Positions 46,813-57,566 of a stretch of 64,000 bases of DNA are shown here, in pieces (the first letter of the stretch is position 1; each line of letters starts with the position of its first letter). Position numbers and translations under genes: made by a program. Location: the NCBI RefSeq assembly GCF_030936135.1, contig NC_082602.1, forward strand, positions 1,550,001 through 1,614,000. Direction: 5' to 3'. Source of the stretch: Gavia stellata (lineage: Eukaryota; Chordata; Aves; Gaviiformes; Gaviidae). The notes beneath the pieces are model-generated. The model saw nothing but the letters and a program-made list of their open reading frames with translations, was not told where the DNA came from and did no database searches.

Positions 46813-48205
46813 TTACAGGGCTGTCGACTGAGATGGAAAGCGTTTCTCAAGCTCTTCCACAACACAGCTCAGGTTGCCATTCTGCTGGTTGTGCTCAGCC
46901 ACAGCTTCTGGAGTTGGTAGCTCTGGCGTTGCAACCGGTTTGAGCTTAGAAACGTGCTTGGGCAGAACGTGGTTTTTGTCTATTTGGCTGTACATGTTGG
47001 CCACAGACTTTTCGATCGCCGCTAAATTCTGAATGTTTTTAAGAATACCTTTCAGCTCCCTACGGGGAGGAGGCTCTGGCACTGTGGCCGGCGGTGGTAC
47101 AGCTGGCTGTTTGGCAGGGGATTTCGAATGCTTGGCAGGGGAGAGGTGCTGGGTGCTAAGAGGAGATGAAGAAGAAGAAAGAGAAACTGTGGGCGGAGGC
47201 GGAGGATGTGGTGGCAACAGAGGAGGGGATGGAGATGGTGGTGGAGGTGGCAGCAGTGGAGGTGGGGGTGGGGGAATTTTAGGCGGATCTGGAATGCTTG
47301 CTATAACTTCTTTGGTCTGAGGAGCTAGAAAACTTTGGCAAACTGATTTCTTTATCCTAAAAGACGGAGGAGTTGGTTTGCGAGTTGGTGGAGGAGAAAG
47401 TTCTTCAGGATAGTCGTGGTGAGTGATGATTACAGAGGGGACCGCGGAGGCCTCCGGTTCAACTACTTCAGCACAAGGTGTTGGAGAGGACAGAGGAGAA
47501 GAGCGAAGGCAAGGAGAAGCAACCACACTTTTAGAAGACTGCTCTAGCACGTTCTCTCCTTCTCGGAAACAGATGCTGTGTGTTGGCGATCGGATGGATT
47601 TCACATCAGGAGATTTCACTTGCTTCATTTCCTGCAAAGCCTGCTGCTCAAACTGTCTTGCCTTCTCTTTTACAGTTAACTTGGGGCCACTTATTTTTTG
47701 AAATAGTGGACTGCTAATATCAACACTGCTATGTTGATTTTCAGTTCCTTCATTCTCTGCTTTGAGTCTCTCCTGTTGCCACTGAATGGGGTCCATGACA
47801 ACCGGCCTACTAGGAGAACCAGGCGCGTGTCTCTTAGCAACGTGAGTTGGTACCGTCCACGCACGGTGACCGCCTCCCAAAGAGGCATCTCTCAAGACTA
47901 GTCTGGAAGGAGAAAGAGTATCTAGAGTATCGTTTCTTTTCCGTAGAAACCCAGCAGCGGCGGGACTTTGAGCAACACCTTCCACATACAATGGGTTTTG
48001 AGTAGTTAATGGGTTCTCATCAGATAAAAAAGTAATGTTACTTGAAGATTTGGGGAGATTATTGTTCAATGATCCATTGATATTAGATTGCTTGTGAGCC
48101 TCAATAGCACGGGAAGCAAAGCTGCTTATAACTCTCTGACGGTCTCCTTCTTCTAAGACTGACTTTTTTCCCCTGCTTTGTTGGAAATGGTAGAGAAGAA
48201 AAAGA
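46813..48205 (-). CDS. PCDH15: PCDH15 terminal exon, CD1 cytoplasmic tail (ends STAL)
   Basis: Acceptor CTTCTTTTCTTTCAAG|T, entering in phase 2: the T completes the Ile codon (AT|T) left by the 111-nt exon, giving STILFLLYHFQQSRG. The mammalian CD1 tail reads almost the same there. A further 463 residues follow. TFLSDENPLTTQNPLY (about 58-73) matches the mammalian TFLSDEDDLSAHNPLY. A conserved DPIQWQQERLKAENEGTE block comes next, then KARQFEQQALQEMKQ. A proline-rich region at about 305-340 has runs of 4-6 Pro typical of SH3/profilin/EVH1 ligands. Near the end is GILKNIQNLAAIEKSVANMY (about 386-405). It ends in STAL, where mammals have STSL as remembered; both are class I PDZ ligands of the kind bound by harmonin. 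It is used as an alternative 3' end to the downstream exons. Confidence 0.96.
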
Positions 48206-49350
48206 CTTGAAAGAAAAGAAGATAATCACATGTGAGGAAACATGCATGGACATAGATACTTATGAGAGAGAAAAAAAGGATTCATGATATGAATCAGAGC
48301 CATTAAATTACTTCTAGCAAACTACTACTATCCAACAGAAAGATCACATTTACTAGACTACTGGGCAAGACATTTACTTTTATATCTTCTTTAGGGGAGA
48401 AGGACTTGAGGAGAAAGAAAAATCAAAGCAAGTTTTCAGCTACTCAGCAAGTTCAAAAATAAGTTAACCTCTTAAAAAACCCCTTAGATTTCAAAAGTAT
48501 CAGTCAATACTGTACCCTATCTCCCCAGTGACACAAAACATCAATGCTATGTAGTTATGGAATACAGTTTCTCTATTAGATAATATGGAATCATGGTATG
48601 TATACTGTACATATGTAAAATTGTGTCTCCATCGTTCTAACGGCAGTGGCACTGTGACATACTGCACGCAGCCAACACAGGATATTCACAGGGATTTTTA
48701 CATTAAACCTATTCTATAATAATTGTGCATCAAAACTCTGCTGTTCTATAAAACAAATGTATGGTTAGGCAGTGTTTCAGTGTGCCTGCACTGCCTTTTA
48801 AGGACTGGCCATAGGTCACATACAAAATTAGAACTATGGTCTGAGCCGATGGTGAGCCCGAAATCATGGCCCCAGGAGGAGTCAGAGGTGCACGTGGGCA
48901 CACCTGAAGCGCAGACCTGTAGGGTCTCTGCAAGGCAGACAATGGGAGCTGAGGCCAGTCAGCTGAGATGCATGTTGTACTCAGACCATTATTCTGAGAC
49001 TGATTCATAAAGAATTGCCAAGCTGGGCACTGGTTCTTACATTTACGATACACATATTGACGCAGAAATATCAATCGGTGTATGAATTTCATCTCTGCAC
49101 CACGTTAGTCCAAGTGAAAAACCCCTGCAGTGCGATTACACTGAATTTCTACCCCAAAAGTAGGATGTCTCACCATTTCCTGGAATTCATCTAGCACCTC
49201 TGAGCGCCTCGTTAACCTACCTTCCTCAAATATTTTTAATACCCCAAACTTCTGAGCAGATTTTAAGATAAGCAGTATTTTAAAATCAGTATCCCCAAAC
49301 TGCCAGCTAGAAAAGTGTGCCCTTAGAGCCCTATTTTAAATAATGCTTAC

Positions 49351-49356
49351 CTGAGG
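49351..49356 (-). CDS. Weak candidate 6-nt microexon
   Basis: The acceptor AAGTTTATTTTCAG is followed by CCTCAG and a consensus donor, GTAAGC. A 6-nt insert keeps frame between phase-2 exons (adding Leu plus Ser or Arg). Unlike 51319-51324 there is no remembered mammalian equivalent, so this may be chance or a non-productive splice site. Confidence 0.2.
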
Positions 49357-51318
49357 CTGAAAATAAACTTATTTCCCTGTGACAAATTTAAGATATTGGC
49401 CAACGTCAGCTTGAGCTAAAAACAAACCCCTTATCCTTTCAGAGAGAAGATTACCCTCGTCAGCAACGAGACCAAATCAAAGTGCATTGCCATCGCTGCT
49501 ATATACAGATTTATTGTAACTAAACAGATATGCTGTCTAGCATGGGGATGCAAAAAAAGAAAAAAACCACACCAAAACCCAGTCTTAAAAAGGACACCTA
49601 CTCTAAAAATCTCTCTGAAATATTAAAATTATCTGTAAGACCGACTATGTTGAGAATATGATGGCATAAGGGGACATTATGGTAGAAATGGGGTATAAGG
49701 ATTGCATTCCACTTCTGTACAACTCACTTATAGCTTCACCACCTCTGCCTAATGCTGGTACTCCACATTTTGAATGCCATACTTAAAACTTGCCTATTTT
49801 CTGCAGTTAAGGAACTGCAGCTAAAGTATAGCATGAGTACCACCGACTTCTACACACACACGCATAAATCAAAAATACCATAGAAAACTACTTTTAGTGA
49901 CTTAGAGCTGTCCAATATTTTCACAAAACCTTTAAGTTAAAAATTCTAAGTCTCATCTCTAACAAAATTTGAGTCGTAGTCTTTAAAATTTAGATTAAAA
50001 AAGGTTAGGCTTTATTAACAAAAGGAATAGGGAAAAAACGACGTTTTACATGATTATGTGAATGCTAGAAAATGAAGTTTTAGACCTCTTGCTCAGATTG
50101 TTCCCTCTTTTTTTGGTGTTGTTTTTTCATATCTCAGAAAATATTACCAAATCTAAATTAACAGGAATTTGACCTCTGGTGATTAAATATTCCCTGGCAA
50201 AACTGGAAGAGAAATGTAAGTAACTAGATACTGGATAGGAGTTAATTAAGAGATATTAAATCTTCGCCTCTAAGTTGTTTAATATGTAAAAGTCCCCCGA
50301 AGGCCTATATGCAGTACTGAAACACATTTGCTTCTTAACTTTTGTGTCTTGTTTTAACTGGGAGATCACCCATGCAGAGAAACTACAGCTTCCTAATGGT
50401 CACAGGGACTCGAGAGGACCGATGAGCAGAATCGCTGCACAGAGGATAGGTAGGGCTCTCCCATTTGCAAATAACACCCAGCAAAGCCATGAAGGGTTAC
50501 ACCAATGAGTAAACTCTCCCCAAGCACTGCTGTTCTCCAAAAAACAGTACGCCGAAGGCTTGCCTTCGGGCAGAACATAACTGTATCAAAAATAAGTGAT
50601 TTCACACTAATAATAAACTAATTCTTTATTCTAAAGCAGCATACTTTGAGGTTGGTCAAGCACCCTCAGTTTATTTAAAGGCGAGAGAAATAAATGATTC
50701 TGAACTTGAAGGAATCCATTCAGTAGAAAGCTCATGCAAGATGACATAACCTTTACACTACTGGAACAGATTATTTCAAAAGCTTCTCAGTTCCTTCCTC
50801 GCTTCACATGGCGCCTCTCAAGGATGAGGTTATCCTGCAATCTTGTTCTGTTTATGTGTAGGTATTTTAATCAATGAGAAACATCAGCTCACCGGTTTGA
50901 AGCACGTTTCTGTAAATTGAAAAACAAGTACCTGCCTTGCAAGGGATTGTAAATAGCAGACAAGAAAGATTTTGCTTGCATCCAATTGTGAGATGTTAAG
51001 TCCATGAACTGAGAGCAAACCTCTGTGAATGCACTCAGTGTTGGTTTTGTTTGGGTTTTTTTTTGGTAGTAGAACTATTTGGCTTTAGAAATAATACCAT
51101 TCAAGTTCAGCAATCATACTTCATCTCTACTTCCACGAAAAGGATAAAGAAGCATAGAAGTATTGAAACTTCACAGTAAATGTCTTTCCTGTACTCGATC
51201 AATGGACAAATAAAATATGAGTTTCAGATTGCAAGGTTTAATGGGAATTACTGAAAGGAAAATTAACTAGCGTTTCTACTAGCTACAAATATTAAGATAA
51301 TGAAATGAGATTACTTAC

Positions 51319-51324
51319 TGATGC
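51319..51324 (-). CDS. PCDH15: PCDH15 6-nt microexon (His-Gln insertion)
   Basis: GCATCA lies between a long pyrimidine-rich acceptor (TTTCTCTGTCTTTGGATACGTAG) and a full-consensus donor, GTAAGTAA. Entered in phase 2 after the 111-nt exon and left in phase 2, it turns ST-M-YELPQYG into ST-MHQ-YELPQYG (AT|G CAT CA|G). I remember mammalian isoforms that read MHKYEMPQYG beside others that read MYEMPQYG. That fits a conserved two-residue microexon with Lys in mammals and Gln here. It could also join the RGYAQQE exon. It cannot be seen in any open-frame scan. Splice quality, phase and the remembered peptide agree. Confidence 0.72.
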
Positions 51325-53381
51325 CTACGTATCCAAAGACAGAGAAAAATGAAAATTATGAGACAAGGCAGGTTTAAAACTGAAGAGCGTAGTTCCATTT
51401 CATTTGCTATAAACACCAAATTAAGAAAACAAGACACAAGGCAGCACTGCAAATGAAAGATGACTGTCTTAGGATAACTGAAGACAGGAAATACTCTACA
51501 AAAATTCATGAAAAAACTTAATAAAAGGTATTTCCCAAAGAGTAATTTCCCGAGGTATACCAGTGCCTTGAAAGCAAATATTTGACAGGAAAAAAAAAAG
51601 ATAATTCGTAATTATTTTTATCGAAGCATGTTATTTTCTTTAACATCCTAAGGATATTAATTTATTTTGTAAGAATTTTTACTAGTTTATGTTTAATCAG
51701 TTCCTTAGCGTGATGGATATGTGTTTATCTTAGCTGTATGCAAAGACATCTGAGAGAAAAATATTCCAAACATTTTACATCTTTTTTGGTGCAATGAAAA
51801 TTATTTTTAGTCAAATTGAACAGAAATCTAAGCCTCAAACTCAGTATTTCAAATCTGTAAATTTGCACCTGTCTGTTGCAGTACTAAAACATAAAAAAAA
51901 TCTTTGCAGTTAAACACCCAGCAAAACGAGGCTTGTTCTGGGTTTAGCATAAGGTATTCACCAGTACAAAACACAGATTCATCCACTGGGATATCCAGTT
52001 CCCACAGATAATCAGCTTTATGTCACTGCCAGTAAAATTAGTAGAAGTGAGTCATTAATGTCAGTAGAAATTTAGTTAAACTCAAAAGAAACAGGAATGT
52101 TTTCCAGCAGGGCACCTGACTGCATGTGTAGTGTGTACAGACGTGATCTCATGTGGTTCACAAGCAGAAGTGCTCCCATTCAAAAATGCGCCTGTATGCT
52201 ACTGTCAAACATACCTTTTTCCTCCCTTCCTGCCCCAGCAGTAACACTTCACAAAGGCAAAAGGCATGGGAGGAAATTCAGCAGTCAGGAGAAGCTATTC
52301 TCGCTTCAACTATAGCTCCTCTATTTACCCAGAAAAGCTCAAGCTCTGGAATTATTTCAAACATGGAGGCTGCGCTCAGACGGCCAAGAGTTAACGCAGC
52401 AGTGATACGCTCTGTCATGCCTCTTTAGTATTTTATAAACTCAATCTCAGCATCTGTAAAATTTCAACTTTCTGAGCAAAACAATTAAGGGTTGAAAACA
52501 GAGCAGAAGGTGGGCAATCCTCAACACCACCACCAGCAGCTCTCTCTCTACCTGCCTCCAAAGATATTATTATTGCCATGCTCTTCAGCGTTACTTGGTT
52601 TTAAAATAAAAACATAGACCAGTAAGTGTGGCAAGCTTATCAACAAAACTCCCCAGTATAATAGAAATACTAATTGCCTATTCTCCGCTGTAATATTCTC
52701 ATACTGAGAATTAAATTGTTGTTGGAGTCCATAAGCTTCAGATTTACAGAAGCATGAAAATGTGGGCATCTTTGCACTGCTATTATTTTACGAACATATA
52801 ATAGGTAAAAAAATATATTCATTGAACTGCCAGTGGTTTCTTTATTTTGATAGTTCCTTTATCTTTAATTTCAATGTTCAAACAGTTACAAAATTTAGAA
52901 CAAAAAACCGCACTTTACCCAATGGAGCATTTCTTCCTACAGCAAATGGGGACTTTGGGGCAGCGATTTCATCAGATGTGTTTAGCCAACAGCTTTGAAA
53001 AACGTGGCATGCTGGCCTGGATTTGCAAAGGCACTGAAGGAACCCGGCCCTGGCTCACCCTGGTCGCAATGGCCTACTGCAGGCTCTTGCTCTAGAAAAA
53101 ACCATCTGGTTATAAGCTGCTTTTTTGCCAACTTAAAACCTGTTAAAGATTCCCCCATCCGCTACAAGAAAACCTCTTTAGCAGGTTAAATTGTTTTTTC
53201 TCTCCTTACAGAGTCCCTCTATTTATTTCTCTGGGCGTGTGAGAACCCCAAGCAGCTGGGGAAAGACCCCTTCACGAAGAAAACGCTTTTTGACTTGGAC
53301 TGCATGAAGCGATATCCCTGGAAAGTGAATCATGGCTTCGGTCACTAACAATTTTATTGACGTAGGACAAGGAATACTTAC

Positions 53382-53492
53382 ATGGTGCTGTCGCCAAGCT
53401 CTTCATAGAGGTTATTGGCAGTGGTGCTTGCTGGTTTGCCTGCCGGTAAAGCCATCTGGATCCTCGCAGTCTTTGCGCATTCAGCCTGTCGC
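53382..53492 (-). CDS. PCDH15: PCDH15 shared cytoplasmic exon (RQAECAKTARIQ)
   Basis: A 111-nt exon with acceptor GGCTTACCAAAG|G and donor AGCACCAT|GTAAGT. It supplies the last base of a split codon, then RQAECAKTARIQMALPAGKP, ASTTANN and LYEELGDST, and leaves two bases (AT). Mammals have [20 protein letters not shown] here, and the same LYEELGDS end as remembered. It is the branch point of the gene: AT+T leads to CD1 (ILFLLYHF), while AT+G leads to the microexon, the RGYAQQE exon or the YELPQYG exon. The human version as I remember it carries a long Ala/Pro-rich insert with about nine consecutive prolines between ALPAAKP and LYEELGD; the insert is absent here. Confidence 0.95.
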
Positions 53493-54477
53493 CTTTGGTA
53501 AGCCACGTGGGGAAGGAGAAATACTCATTAGAAACACTCTATACCCTAACGTAAGCTGAGATGTAAAGTTTTCTATGGTTTTTCCTGCAGTTTTCAAGAC
53601 ATCCCTGCGTTTTGTCTTCTTCAAAGAAAAGTAATAACATGATAACCTTTTCCTGGCTTTTTCAGCTCTCTGTTATTTGTTCTCCCTTGGCAGAATCCCA
53701 GAGCCCGCCCTGGACAGAAACCTCCTGACCAGCACTACATCACTGCCACAGCAGGTATGTGCCAGGAAATAACGTATGTGCTAGCTTTGACACTGCTCTC
53801 ATTAGGAGGTTTATCTGTTCTGGCTGCCCAAGACGAACAGTGGAGAGAGTAAGCTCTTTGGTCAAGTGCTTCATTCAAGTGCCAAGAAACTGTAATTTTA
53901 AACACAAAAAAAGTCTCTGGCAAAGTTTAAGTTATCACTTGCAACTCCTTTTGCATTAGAGTTGGGAAATTTCCGCCTCAATGAACAGTTTTCCTGAAAA
54001 AATTATTTTCACCATGAAACAAATTTCTATTTTCTATCTAGAAAACAAAGCCCGCGGTCCCTCATGTATGTAGCTGGGGGAGCGCCGCTGAGGTGACATG
54101 ACTGATCGACCTCGCTTTGGTTTTGAGGGCGGTCAATACCCACTCCTTCCTGGGGAAGTCTCTCTATGCACTCTAGCCTGACGTGCACTTGCTTGCTTCA
54201 GCAATCCCACGTGCATGGAAATATTTACTTTTTTTCTCTGCAGGAAACACGCGATGTCCTGAACGACAGTGTGTGCTAGCACGCAATAATAAAATACACC
54301 GAGTAGCCGCATAAGTAACTTTTAAGCTCGCCATACACAGCGGTCAGGAACAAGCCGGAGCATAGGAAGTGACTCTTACTGAATGTCAAGTACCCCTTCT
54401 TCTTCAAAATAAAGACTGGTAGGCTGTCAGTATTCCTATGCAAGCTGGTAGAAACAAAGCTGAAAATAAGTACTTAC
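53493..54477 (-). other. PCDH15 intron
   Basis: 985 nt between the 9-nt microexon and the 111-nt exon. Nothing else was seen. Confidence 0.7.
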
Positions 54478-54486
54478 TCTTTGAAT
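54478..54486 (-). CDS. PCDH15: PCDH15 9-nt microexon (F-K)
   Basis: ATTCAAAGA lies between acceptor TTTTTTGCATAACAAAACAG and the full-consensus donor GTAAGTAC. It joins the CA end of the transmembrane exon as CA|A TTC AAA GA|G, giving SYRQFKERQAEC. The mammalian protein as remembered reads SYRQFKVRQAEC, so the Phe-Lys pair is present and one base differs in the following codon. Skipping it would leave SYRQRQAEC in frame, so it can act as a three-residue switch right after the membrane. It is too small for any frame scan. Peptide agreement on both sides makes it secure. Confidence 0.88.
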
Positions 54487-57347
54487 CTGTTTTGTTATGC
54501 AAAAAAAGATAAAGAGATAAAAAGGAAGGTTAAATGAATTCTGTTTGCAACAATTGTCCTAAACAGCGAACCTAACACAAGTAAGAAACTAGATGCTACT
54601 TAATTATTCCACACACAAAATTACAGAATTAATGACATGTTTGAAGAATCGTAATCTCCAGAGCTGAACAGTGTTTAGCTGCTATTTGTGATACTCTTGA
54701 AACAATTTTGCAGTCAGCATAAACATGAATTACAGTGGGGAAAACTGCTTTGGGCTTACAGAAAACAACTCCCTGCCACGCACCCACAAGGGAAGAGTAA
54801 GACATGAAAACGTGCATATAACTCATGATATTGCTTCAACAGCTGCACTACTAGGGATGCATTTTTATAACTTTTTAACATGTTTCAGGAATGCTATAGA
54901 AAACATCTTCAATAGTGAAGGAGCATTACATTTGGTTGCTATTTAGAAGATACCCGTCTTTTGTCATTAGTAAATGGTATATTATTTATAGCTACACCTT
55001 ATGGGGTTGTACCGGATAGTGTATTTCTAAGACACTATTTAACAGAAAAAAATAATGACCATTTCTGGCTTGTTTACAAGTCACAAATGTAGGCACTGAG
55101 CTGCACTTTGACAGTGATCATTTTATAAATTAAATGAGTTTTCTTTTCAGTAATACTATTTTTACAAAATGTAGTAAGCCGATGGCTGATCTGGAAAGCA
55201 CTGAGAAATGGACCGACTGCACATAAAAAGTTTTAACAGGGAGAAAATCTTAACATTTCCATTATATGTGCCGCGAGTACAACAGTTACATTTATCCCGC
55301 TATAATCTCTACACTCAGTGGCAGACTGGAGCACCTACTTCGCCAGAATGTTATCAGGAAAGATACTGAAATTCCTTTTGAAAAGGAGAAAAAAAGCTGT
55401 AATGCAAAACCAAACCACATGGCTCAGGATAGCTTTTGATGTCGATATTAACGCTAAAATTCCCTTTACTTTCTTTGGCACTCTTCAGTGATACATTTTT
55501 CATAAAAGTGTAGTTTATTGACATTGCTCTGCTAAAAATCCAACTCCAAGTCACACCTCTAGACAACAAAAATGTGATTTTTTTGTTGAAATGAAGCTAG
55601 GCAGATTCCTTAGAGCTCTTTAAAGACATTGATAATCTTTTGATAACCTAACATGTCAAGGAAAAAATAGCGCTATTAGATTTCTTAAAGAACCAGGCAA
55701 TTCAGGTAACAACAACAACAACCAACTAACTGTAGGCTGAACTGGTTCAGTAGCGTTTCACTGGAAGCAAATTTTAGATACAATTTTGGGAGAAGTAAAG
55801 CAGCTTTGAGATGCACTGCCATCCCAATGGCGCAGAGGTTTGTCAAGCTCTTTCAAACTCCTTTAAAGGGACTTTCTCTTTTGACCCAAATTGTTTGGAA
55901 AAACTGGGATGTAAATCTAATCCAAAGAACGTGCAGTAACCATCAAGAAATGGCTATCCTTGGCTGTTTTTCTGCTGTCACTAAGGAAAGCGCTCTCAGA
56001 CAGGCTGCTGTTTTTTATGTAGGGTATGCTTTTTAAATGACGACTAACACAGTGCTTTGCTACCTCCTAACTGCAGCGCAGAAAGGAAAAACGCACAGTT
56101 AAAATCTCACCTGGCGTATCGTACCACATCTATTGCAGCATTCAGATTGCAATGGCTTTACTGTAATACACGTATATCAGCTCTTCCGTGCCCTCTCCTC
56201 CCACAGACTGATGCAACACTGCAGCAGGAGTCTGCAGAGGCACTGACACTTCATTGCCCTCAACACAGTGAAGGGAGCAGATGCCAAAGCGTTTTTCATA
56301 GAAACAAAACAAATGGAGAAGAAAAACAAACAAACAAACAATCCAGCAGGGCTATGGGGACTCCCTCCTACATGGTCCTGTGGAGCAGAGGTTGTCCATG
56401 ATGAGGGCATATTATATTCCAGCTAGTTCACCAATTTCAAAATGAAGATAGAAAGATATGGAGGTACAGACCGACATATACAGAAGTTGGCTATAGTCAT
56501 TCACTAGGGAAGATGCACAGAACTGTTTATATTTTGATTTTGTAATGCTTGGTAATTTTTTGAGTGCTCAGAGCATGCACGTGGAATTAGAAATCTTTCA
56601 TGAGAAGAAATTCAGAAATGTCTTCCTTCCAGGAATACAGCCTTTAATTCCAAATGCATTGATTTTAAATATGAGTGGACCTGAGAAGGCTTAGTTGAGA
56701 GGAACTTGCTAGGGATGTTGATCCTTTAATTAGTCTATTAGCCCGATTACTTAAACCTCTTGAGTCTATGCGAGGTGAGTGGAAATACCAAGAAGGTTCT
56801 CTCTGGTGTATGCTGCTTTAGATAGCGCTAAAATGGCACAAAATCCATTCTTCATGAAACATTTGCAATTAAGACACGTACAGCTCAGGAAAAAATACAA
56901 CTGTGTGTATTTTAGGGTTTAAACAAAAAAAACGTTGAGTCCTCTTATTTTGCCCGAGCTACACGATTTGATTTTTGACTCATTTACTGAAACAGCACCT
57001 TTTTTCCTTTTTTTTTTTTTTTTTTTTTTGGCATGGAATTCAGCTCTGAATCTACACTTGCGTTTCAAACATCTGGCTTTTGATCTTGTGTTTTGGCACA
57101 TATTCTGAAACAGTTAGTGCACCCACAACTTTAGAAAGTATAGCAAGATGCGCTTCCCGTGCATTTTCTCTTTTCACGCACAGCCCACATCAAGCATCGA
57201 CCAACTCTTGTGGTGAGAGGGAAATAAAAATATTTCCCTGTATAATAATTTCCCTGCAATGAAGGACAGTGTTCAAAGCAGTTCTGCTACAAAATGTAGC
57301 ATCCCTACTACAACGTTGCTACCACAAAAAGGAGGAGGAGTACTTAC
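54487..57347 (-). other. PCDH15 intron
   Basis: 2.9 kb. Contains a 22-nt T run (57008-57029). A strong donor-like CGCCAG|GTGAGAT near 56109 has no upstream acceptor giving an open frame in the required phase. Confidence 0.65.
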
Positions 57348-57566
57348 TGTCTGTAGCTGACCATCACTATTAAAATAGCTGGCATACAGCAAAGGATGAT
57401 TATGACGGCCAGAGCAAGTAACGCGCCTTCCGTGTAGCCCACGGCTTGCGCCTGCTTCTTGACGTTCGCTACCACGTCTGGGGTGCGGATCTCCAGGATG
57501 CGTCCCCCCTGCCCCAGGTACGGCTGAAACTCTTTATTGATATCCAGCAGTTTGCCATCCAGGAAC
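57348..57566 (-). CDS. PCDH15: PCDH15 transmembrane exon
   Basis: A 219-nt exon with acceptor GTGACATTGAAG|G and donor AGACA|GTAAGT. One base completes an Arg codon, then 72 codons follow. [20 protein letters not shown] belongs to the membrane-proximal extracellular domain (MAD12/PICA region). [12 protein letters not shown] comes next, then a short linker. [20 protein letters not shown] begins the single transmembrane helix (about residues 46-70), which ends in VSYR at the inner face. The human exon has [27 protein letters not shown] and IIILCCIPAIL at the same places as remembered. This helix packs with LHFPL5 in the transduction complex, and every isoform ending in this window uses it except secreted forms. 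Confidence 0.97.

Larger units (their letters stand above)
48206..53381 (-). other. PCDH15 intron containing microexons
   Basis: 5.2 kb upstream of the CD1 exon. It holds one well-supported 6-nt microexon (51319-51324) and one weak candidate (49351-49356). Otherwise it is AT-rich with short chance frames. Confidence 0.65.

Noticed and set aside
47033..47701. Plus-strand Gly-rich frames
   Set aside because: Antisense shadows of the proline-rich CD1 exon (CCN codons read as GGN).
56060..56160. Exon-like segment ending CGCCAG|GTGAGAT
   Set aside because: In the phase needed after the TM exon it contains a stop codon at once, and other phases do not fit the neighbours.
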